Below, piece by piece: positions 40,839 to 46,335 of a stretch of DNA of 46,335 nt. The DNA is taken from contig NZ_JAQGLG010000141.1 of the NCBI RefSeq assembly GCF_028292965.1, positions 1-46,335 on the forward strand, in the 5' to 3' direction. The stretch's first letter is position 1; each line of letters starts with the position of its first letter. Both the position numbers and the translations under genes were made by a program. The notes under the pieces are model-generated. The model was given only the letters and a program-made list of their open reading frames with translations. It was not told where the DNA came from and did not search any database. Source of the stretch: Sphingomonas bacterium. GTDB lineage: Bacteria; Pseudomonadota; Alphaproteobacteria; Sphingomonadales; Sphingomonadaceae.

Positions 40839-41600
40839 ATGGAGATCGAACGGAGCGACGGGATAGCCTTCGAGCGCGGCGGCAAGGGTGACGCGCTGCT
40901 CGTCCTGATCCACGGCCTTGCCACGACGGCGCGGGTCTGGGCGCCGATGCTGGAGCAGGCGCCGCGCCGCTGGCCGGGCCGCTGGATCGCACCCGATCTG
41001 CGCGGCCATGGCGGATCGGCGCCGGGTGCCTCTTATGCAGCGAGCGATTATGCTGCCGATATCGCCGGTCTGATCGAGCGCAGCGGGGCCTCCTCGGTCA
41101 CGCTGCTCGGTCATTCCATGGGCGGGGTGATCGCGCTGACGCTAGCCGGTAGCGGGCAGGTCCGGGTGGATCGTGTGTTCGGCCTGGCCATCAAGGCCGC
41201 CTGGACCGATGCCGAGCTGGAGCGCCTGACGGCGTTGTCGCAGCGGCAACCAAAGCTGTTCGAGCACGAGGCGGAGGCGCGCGAGCAGCATCGCCGCCAG
41301 TGCGGGCTTGAGTGCGACCCGGCCTCGCCGCTGCTGGAGCGGGGCACGGTGCGCGAGGGTGACCAATGGCGCACCGCGCTGGACCAGACCGTGTTCGCCG
41401 TCTCGCGCCCGCCAATGGCGGAACTGATCGCGGCCGTGCCCTGCCCGGTTCACCTCGCTTGCGGCGAGAATGACATGATGGTTTCCGTGGAACAGTTGCG
41501 CGCGCTGGACCCGGCCGCGCGCCGCATCGATGGCGTCGGGCACAATGCGATGGTCGACGATCCCGGCGCGATATGGGACTGGATCAGCGGGGCGGTATGA
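40839..41600 (+). CDS. Alpha/beta hydrolase of the paa operon
   Basis: A 253-residue hydrolase. Residues 22-28 carry LVLIHGLA (oxyanion hole), S93 in GHSMGG is the nucleophile, D212 in GENDMM and H235 in GVGHNAM complete a likely catalytic triad. It would cut an ester, thioester or C-C bond; substrate unknown. It lies 7 bases after paaZ and overlaps the P450 by 4 bases, so the two are probably one functional unit feeding paaK. Confidence 0.85.
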   Translation: MEIERSDGIAFERGGKGDALLVLIHGLATTARVWAPMLEQAPRRWPGRWIAPDLRGHGGSAPGASYAASDYAADIAGLIERSGASSVTLLGHSMGGVIALTLAGSGQVRVDRVFGLAIKAAWTDAELERLTALSQRQPKLFEHEAEAREQHRRQCGLECDPASPLLERGTVREGDQWRTALDQTVFAVSRPPMAELIAAVPCPVHLACGENDMMVSVEQLRALDPAARRIDGVGHNAMVDDPGAIWDWISGAV

Positions 41601-42811
41601 CCAGGTCTGCCGTCATCGACGATGCGGACGCGATCCTGCGCCTGGCCGATCCGCCGGACGGTTTCTTCGACGATCCCTATCCGCACTACCGCGCGCTGCG
41701 CGTGGCGGCGCCGATCGCGGTGGCGGGCGATGGCTCGCTGCTGCTGACACGGTATGCCGATCTCGCGACGATCTATCGCGACACGGCCACTTTCAGTTCG
41801 GACAAGAAAGCCGAGTTCGCCCCGCGCTTCGGTGACGGGCCGTTGTTCGAGCATCACACGACCAGTCTCGTGTTCAGCGACGACCCTTATCATGGTCGCG
41901 TCCGCCGGCGGCTGGTCGGTGCGCTGACGCCGCGCGCGGTGGCAGCGCTGGGCGAGGGGCTGGAGGCTTATTGCGACCGGTTGTTGGATAATTTTGTCAG
42001 GGGTCATGGGGGCGATGCGATCGCCGACTATGCGGCGGCGATTCCGGTGCGCGTGATCGGCGATATGCTTGGCGTGCCCGAGGCTGATCGACACCCGTTG
42101 CGCGGCTGGTCGCTGGCCATTCTCGGCGCGCTCGAACCCGCGCCCGATACGGACCGCATCGCACGCGGCAATGCGGCGGTGGCCGCCTTCGCCGCCTATC
42201 TCGGCGACCTGATCGTGGAGCGTCGCCGCACACCGCGTGACCCGGAGAGCGATTTGCTCACCCGGCTGATCGCCAGCGACGCGGACGGCACCGAGCTGAG
42301 CGCCGGCGAACTCATCCACAATGCCATCTTCCTGCTCAATGCCGGTCACGAGACGACCAGCAATCTCATCGGCAATGCACTACATCTCATCGCGACGAAC
42401 GAAGAAGCGCGCATGCACAGCGAACCGGACGAGGCGCGCTTCGTCGAAGAGGTGTTGCGCTTCGAAAGCCCCAACCAGCTCGGCAATCGCCGCGCGACGC
42501 GCGACACGCGGCTGGGCGGGGTGGCGATTGCCGAGGGGACCTTGCTCACCCTGGTGATCGGCGCGGCCAATCGCGATCCGGAAATCTTTGCCGAGCCCGA
42601 CCGTTTCGATCCGCGGCGCGAGCCCAACCGGCATCTCGCCTTCGGCGCAGGTAGCCATCAATGCGCGGGGCTGAGTCTCGCGCGGTTGGAGGCGCGCATC
42701 GCGCTTTCCGCATGGCGGCGACGGATCGCGCATTTCCGTCTGTCGGGGCCGGCCGTGCGCCAGCGGCGCGTGCGTTTCAGGGGCCTCGAAACGCTGCCGG
42801 TCGCATTATGA
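41597..42811 (+). CDS. Cytochrome P450
   Basis: A 404-residue soluble bacterial P450. The I-helix oxygen-binding motif AGHETT is at 249-254, an ExxR pair lies in VEEVLRFES, and the heme loop FGAGSHQCAG has cysteine C356. Its redox partners are not in the window, although PaaE-like electron transfer cannot be excluded. It probably hydroxylates a small organic acid, or a precursor that is converted to phenylacetate-like compounds (inference). Start ATG 41597 overlaps the hydrolase stop. Confidence 0.92.
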   Translation: MTRSAVIDDADAILRLADPPDGFFDDPYPHYRALRVAAPIAVAGDGSLLLTRYADLATIYRDTATFSSDKKAEFAPRFGDGPLFEHHTTSLVFSDDPYHGRVRRRLVGALTPRAVAALGEGLEAYCDRLLDNFVRGHGGDAIADYAAAIPVRVIGDMLGVPEADRHPLRGWSLAILGALEPAPDTDRIARGNAAVAAFAAYLGDLIVERRRTPRDPESDLLTRLIASDADGTELSAGELIHNAIFLLNAGHETTSNLIGNALHLIATNEEARMHSEPDEARFVEEVLRFESPNQLGNRRATRDTRLGGVAIAEGTLLTLVIGAANRDPEIFAEPDRFDPRREPNRHLAFGAGSHQCAGLSLARLEARIALSAWRRRIAHFRLSGPAVRQRRVRFRGLETLPVAL

Positions 42812-42830
42812 AGATGAAGAAGAGAGCGGC

Positions 42831-44108
42831 ATGATCACCATCGATTACGGTCCCGCGAACATCGCCGACTTGCGTGCGCTACAGCTCGAGCGGCTCCGCT
42901 GGTCGCTGGGCCACGCCTATGACAATTCGCCGCACTACCGCGCAGCGTTCGATGCGGCGGGTGTCACACCGGCGGATTTGCGTTCGCTCGACGACCTTGC
43001 GCGCTTCCCTTTCACCACCAAGGCGGATCTGCGCGCGACCTATCCCTTCGGCATGTTCGCCGTGCCGATCGAACAGGTGTCGCGCATCCATGCCTCGTCG
43101 GGGACCACGGGCAAGCCGACCGTGGTCGGTTATACCGAGGAGGATATCCGCATCTGGTCCGCGCTGGTCGCGCGCAGCATCCATGCGGCGGGCGGACGGC
43201 CGGGCATGAAAGTCCATATCGCCTATGGCTATGGCCTGTTCACCGGCGGGTTGGGGGCGCACTACGGCGCCGAGGCGCTGGGCTGCACGGTGATCCCCAT
43301 GTCGGGCGGGCAGACCGAGAAGCAGGTCCAGCTGATCTGCGACTTCAAGCCCGAGATCATCATGATCACGCCGAGCTATATGCTCTCGATTCTCGACGAG
43401 TTCCGCCGCCAGGGCATCGATCCGCGAAGCTCGTCGCTGCGCTACGGTATCTTCGGCGCCGAACCCTGGACGGAAAGCATGCGCCGCGAGATCGAGCAGG
43501 CCTTCGACATCCAGGCGAGCGACATCTACGGCCTGTCCGAAGTGATGGGCCCGGGCGTCGCGCAGGAATTTGCCGGCGATTCCGGGCCGACCATCTGGGA
43601 GGACCATTTCCTCGCCGAGATCGTCGACCCCGCGACCGGCGAGGTCCTGCCCGACGGCGCGGAGGGCGAGCTGGTGTTCACCTCGCTGACCAAGCAGGCG
43701 CTGCCGATCATCCGTTACCGCACGCGCGACCTGACGCGGCTGCTGCCGGGCGTGCATACGCCGATGCGGCGCATGGCCAAGATCACCGGCCGCTCGGACG
43801 ACATGCTGATCATCCGTGGGGTCAACGTCTTCCCCAGCCAGGTCGAGGAGCAGGTGCTGAAATGCCCCGGCCTCGCACCGCATTTCCTGATCGAGATCAG
43901 CCGGCCCGGCCGCATGGATGAGGTGACGATCCATGTCGAGGCGCGGATCGGCGTGGCGCCCGACGAGCAAGCGGCGCAGGGGAAGTTGCTCTCGGCCTAT
44001 ATCAAAGACGTGATCGGCATCTCCGCGCACACCCGGATCGCCCCGGCAGCTTCGCTGGCACGATCGACCGGCAAGGCGAGCCGCGTTCGCGATCTCCGTC
44101 CGCGCTGA
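42831..44108 (+). CDS. paaK: Phenylacetate-CoA ligase PaaK
   Basis: A 425-residue AMP-forming ligase that activates phenylacetate, the first step of the pathway. Phosphate-binding loop SSGTTGKPTV, FGAEPWTE, YGLSEVMGPG (adenine motif), YRTRDLTRLLPG and GRSDDMLIIRGVNVFPSQVEE are all present, followed by the C-terminal AMP-binding domain and the catalytic lysine region STGKASRV. Last gene of the plus-strand paa operon, 19 bases after the P450. Confidence 0.96.
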   Translation: MITIDYGPANIADLRALQLERLRWSLGHAYDNSPHYRAAFDAAGVTPADLRSLDDLARFPFTTKADLRATYPFGMFAVPIEQVSRIHASSGTTGKPTVVGYTEEDIRIWSALVARSIHAAGGRPGMKVHIAYGYGLFTGGLGAHYGAEALGCTVIPMSGGQTEKQVQLICDFKPEIIMITPSYMLSILDEFRRQGIDPRSSSLRYGIFGAEPWTESMRREIEQAFDIQASDIYGLSEVMGPGVAQEFAGDSGPTIWEDHFLAEIVDPATGEVLPDGAEGELVFTSLTKQALPIIRYRTRDLTRLLPGVHTPMRRMAKITGRSDDMLIIRGVNVFPSQVEEQVLKCPGLAPHFLIEISRPGRMDEVTIHVEARIGVAPDEQAAQGKLLSAYIKDVIGISAHTRIAPAASLARSTGKASRVRDLRPR

Positions 44109-44156
44109 TCGTCCCGGCTGTTGCCGCGCCGCCGCCGGCCGGTGCATAGTCAAGGC

Positions 44157-45134
44157 ATGAGCCTGTCGACCGTCGAAGAAATCGCGCCGTCCGCCATGAC
44201 CGACTTGCGGACGCGGTCCACGCCGGCGATCTTTCGCGGGCTTGCCGCCGACTGGCCGGCGGTACAGGCCGCGGATCCGGCCGCCTATCTTTCGCGTTTC
44301 GATCAAGGTGGCGCGATCAACGTCGCGGTGGCCCCACCCGCCGCCAAGGGCTGGTTGTCCTATACGCCCGACCTGGCCGCGCTGACCTTCACACGCGAAC
44401 CTGATACGCTCGCGACATTGTTCGAACGATTGCGCCACGTCGCGTGCGAATCCGATCCACCGACCATCGCGGCCCAGGCGGTGGCGGTTGACGAGGTCCT
44501 GCCGGGGTTCACCAGCGAGAACCGTGTCGACACCGTGCCCGCTGATGTTGCGCCGCGGATATGGATCGGCAACCGCGTGCGTGTCGCGACGCATCACGAC
44601 ATGACGAGCAACATCGCCGTGGTGATGGCGGGGCGTCGCCGCTTCACGCTGTTCCCGCCCGAGCAGGTCGCCAATCTCTATATCGGACCGTTCGAATTCA
44701 CCCCCGCAGGCACGCCGGTAAGCCTGTTCGATCCCGACGAGCCGGACCTGGATCGTTTCCCGCTGGCGGCGGAGGCGATGGCGCATGCCCGTGTCGCCGA
44801 GCTTGCGCCGGGCGACGCGTTGTTTATCCCGCATATGTGGTGGCATCACGTCCGTTCTCTCGATCCGATCAGCATCCTGGTCAATTACTGGTGGAACGAG
44901 GCACCGCCGCCACAACCAGGCCTCGCGCCGATCGACGCGATGATCCATGCCTTGCTGACCTTTTCCGGCCTGCCGCAGAATCAGCGCGATGCATGGCGGG
45001 CGATGTTCGACCATGTCGTGTTCGGCCCGCCCCCGGATCATATACCGGGCGCGAGGCGCGGCATTCGCGGTGATCTGGGTGAGGACAGCAAAGAACGGCT
45101 GCGCCGCCAGATCGCGCAGATGATGGCGCGTTAG
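44157..45134 (+). CDS. Cupin-like (JmjC-type) Fe(II)/2-oxoglutarate-dependent protein
   Basis: A 325-residue protein of the cupin_8 type. RIWIGNRVRVATHHDMTSNIAVVMAGRRRFTLFPPEQ contains the metal motif HxD (HHD), and a distal H occurs in IPHMWWHHVRSL. The N-terminal PAIFRGLAADWPAV is the usual family start. These proteins hydroxylate amino-acid side chains or small molecules, and in sphingomonads they occur near sugar-uptake genes. ATG 44157 has AAGG 6 bases upstream; an ORF start at 44121 lacks one. Its stop overlaps the nagA stop on the other strand. Confidence 0.82.
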   Translation: MSLSTVEEIAPSAMTDLRTRSTPAIFRGLAADWPAVQAADPAAYLSRFDQGGAINVAVAPPAAKGWLSYTPDLAALTFTREPDTLATLFERLRHVACESDPPTIAAQAVAVDEVLPGFTSENRVDTVPADVAPRIWIGNRVRVATHHDMTSNIAVVMAGRRRFTLFPPEQVANLYIGPFEFTPAGTPVSLFDPDEPDLDRFPLAAEAMAHARVAELAPGDALFIPHMWWHHVRSLDPISILVNYWWNEAPPPQPGLAPIDAMIHALLTFSGLPQNQRDAWRAMFDHVVFGPPPDHIPGARRGIRGDLGEDSKERLRRQIAQMMAR

Positions 45135-46282
45135 GTCCGCGCGGCGGCGGTGCTGACCTCACCGCCGATCCACGTTTCGTGGACCGTGAACTCCCGATCG
45201 ATCAGCACGAGATCGGCGCGCATCCCGGCGGCGATGATGCCGGTACGATCGCCGATGCCGAGAAAGGCCGCCGGGGTGGCCGATGCCATCGCCGCCGCCT
45301 CGCGCAGCGGCACGCGTCCTTGCTCGATCATTCCCCTGAGCGCGCCGGCCATGGTCAGCGTCGATCCGGCGAGCACGCCGTCGCTGCCGTGCAGTGTGTT
45401 GCCGTCGCGCCAGATCTCACGCCCCTGCAGCATGAAACTGGGCGAGTCGGTGCCGACGCTCGGCATGGCGTCGGTCACCAGCATCAGCCGGTGCGCGCCC
45501 TTGGCCCGCACCGCGACTCGCAGCGTCGCGGGGTGGAGGTGATGGCCGTCGGCGATGATTCCGGCAAAGGTCGCATCGTCCTCCAGCGCCGCGCCGACCA
45601 TGCCGGGCGCGCGGTTGGCCAGTTGCGACATGGCGTTGAACAAATGGGTGAAGCCGGTGAGGCCGGCGTCGATCGCCGCGCGCACCACTTCATAGGACGC
45701 ATCCGAATGGCCGGCGGCGACGATCACGCCGCTCGCGACGAGTTGAGCGATCTGCGCCGGCGTCGCGCATTCTGGTGCAAGGGTGACGAGGGTCTTGCCG
45801 TGCTTCGCCGAGGTCAGCAGGTCGAGATGCTCGTCCTGCAGCAATTGCAGCTTGGCTTCGCTATGGATGCCGCGCCGCGTCGCACTCAGAAACGGGCCCT
45901 CGATATGGAGGCCGAACACGCCCGGCACACCGGCCTCGATCGCCGCATCGACCGCGCGGATGCCGCGCTCGACCACTGCCAGATCGTCGCTGATCAGCGT
46001 CGGCAACAGACCGGTGGTGCCGTAACGCGCATGCGTCGTCGCGATGGTGCGGATCGTCTCGACGCTGGGATCGTCGTTGAACAGCGCGCCGCCGCCGCCA
46101 TTGACCTGGGTGTCGATGAAGCCGGGGAGCAGCAACTTGCCGCCGAGATCGACGATCATCGCATCGTCCGGCGGGGCGGATGACAAGGCGCAGATCTCGC
46201 CATCGCCGATCACGACGCAGATATCGTCGCGCAGGCCCGAGGGCAGCAGCACGCGGGCATTGGTGAGCGCGGTGCGGGTCAT
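45131..46282 (-). CDS. nagA: N-acetylglucosamine-6-phosphate deacetylase NagA
   Basis: A 383-residue amidohydrolase. LLLPGFIDTQVNGGGG, GLHIEGPFLS (metal-binding Glu), AGHSDASYEV (His ligand), FTHLFNAMSQL and VTDAMPSVG (catalytic Asp) are in NagA order. It removes acetate from GlcNAc-6-phosphate in amino-sugar catabolism and peptidoglycan recycling. Its start overlaps the stop of a SIS-domain gene upstream (ATGA), the usual alphaproteobacterial nag arrangement. Confidence 0.95.
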   Translation of the reverse strand: MTRTALTNARVLLPSGLRDDICVVIGDGEICALSSAPPDDAMIVDLGGKLLLPGFIDTQVNGGGGALFNDDPSVETIRTIATTHARYGTTGLLPTLISDDLAVVERGIRAVDAAIEAGVPGVFGLHIEGPFLSATRRGIHSEAKLQLLQDEHLDLLTSAKHGKTLVTLAPECATPAQIAQLVASGVIVAAGHSDASYEVVRAAIDAGLTGFTHLFNAMSQLANRAPGMVGAALEDDATFAGIIADGHHLHPATLRVAVRAKGAHRLMLVTDAMPSVGTDSPSFMLQGREIWRDGNTLHGSDGVLAGSTLTMAGALRGMIEQGRVPLREAAAMASATPAAFLGIGDRTGIIAAGMRADLVLIDREFTVHETWIGGEVSTAAART

Positions 46283-46335
46283 ACCGTTTCGGTCACCTTG
46301 GCGAGATGCGGGGGGTGGTCGGGATCGCGTCCGCG
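46279..46335 (-). CDS. C-terminal end of a SIS-domain (NagB-II/GlmS-like) amino-sugar isomerase, partial
   Basis: The last 18 codons before the nagA start read RDPDHPPHLAKVTETV and a TGA that overlaps the nagA ATG by 4 bases. The tail DPDxPPHLxKVTETx is typical of SIS-domain glucosamine-6-phosphate deaminases (NagB-II, GlmS-like) found beside nagA in alphaproteobacteria. Only the tail is in the window; the assignment rests on this tail and on synteny. Confidence 0.75.
   Translation of the reverse strand, partial: RGRDPDHPPHLAKVTETV

Noticed and set aside
42879..45041. Very long open frame (720 codons) on the minus strand across paaK and the cupin-like gene
   Set aside because: It is antisense to two well-recognised genes, rich in Arg/Asp/Gln/His as high-GC shadow frames are, and has no domain or ribosome binding site.
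1..46335. CRISPR arrays, tRNA/rRNA genes, insertion sequences and prophage genes
   Set aside because: I looked for regularly spaced repeats, cloverleaf-like stretches, transposase motifs and flanking terminal repeats and found none that could be supported.

Overview
The window is high-GC DNA packed with long tandem ORFs, many of them joined by 4-base start/stop overlaps (ATGA or GTGA). Gene content and protein style (Gum/Wza-type exopolysaccharide export, a paa cluster with a TetR regulator, a cupin-like protein beside nagA, a sphingomonad-type inverted repeat) point to an alphaproteobacterium, most likely Sphingomonas or a close relative. That placement is inference from gene style; no rRNA or tRNA gene is present.

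Region 1 (1-7149, minus strand). A tightly coupled operon encodes two B12-binding radical SAM enzymes, three class I methyltransferases and an amidohydrolase, and ends in a secreted, probably outer-membrane beta-barrel protein that runs off the left edge. I cannot match this combination to a named pathway. It is the best candidate here for an undescribed system.

Region 2 (7150-7355). A divergent control region carries two interleaved perfect inverted repeats with a pseudoknot-like layout, a third hairpin, and a strong ribosome binding site in front of an unexplained short ORF.

Region 3 (7356-25385, plus strand). This is an exopolysaccharide operon: HPr-kinase-like protein, two glycosyltransferases, a GumD/WcaJ-type initiating phosphosugar transferase, a small secreted protein, a first Wzy/ligase-like protein, a Wza/GumB-type export lipoprotein, a Wzc/GumC-type chain-length protein with a tyrosine-kinase domain, a TPR protein, further glycosyltransferases including GT11-like and GT26 (WecG/TagA) types, a flippase, a second Wzy-like protein, and a terminal PDZ-M48 metalloprotease. 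Together these would initiate, assemble, flip, polymerise and export a heteropolysaccharide.

Region 4 (25386-27003). A 389-base stretch of visibly lower GC without a convincing gene is followed by a sulfotransferase-like gene and an Lrp/AsnC regulator.

Region 5 (27117-32290, plus strand). An aromatic/aspartate aminotransferase, a fused E1alpha-E1beta 2-oxoacid dehydrogenase, its E2 acyltransferase and a TetR (PaaR-like) regulator. Beside a paa cluster this looks like a route from phenylalanine through phenylpyruvate directly to phenylacetyl-CoA.

Region 6 (32493-44108). Phenylacetate catabolism: paaABCDE and paaI-paaJ on the minus strand; paaG, paaZ, an alpha/beta hydrolase, a cytochrome P450 and paaK on the plus strand. 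Related palindromes lie upstream of the TetR gene, paaA and the paaI/paaG divergent pair. paaF and paaH are absent from the window.

Region 7 (44157-46335). A cupin-like (JmjC-type) gene converges on nagA, which is coupled to the last 18 codons of a SIS-domain (NagB-II/GlmS-like) gene running off the right edge: amino-sugar catabolism.
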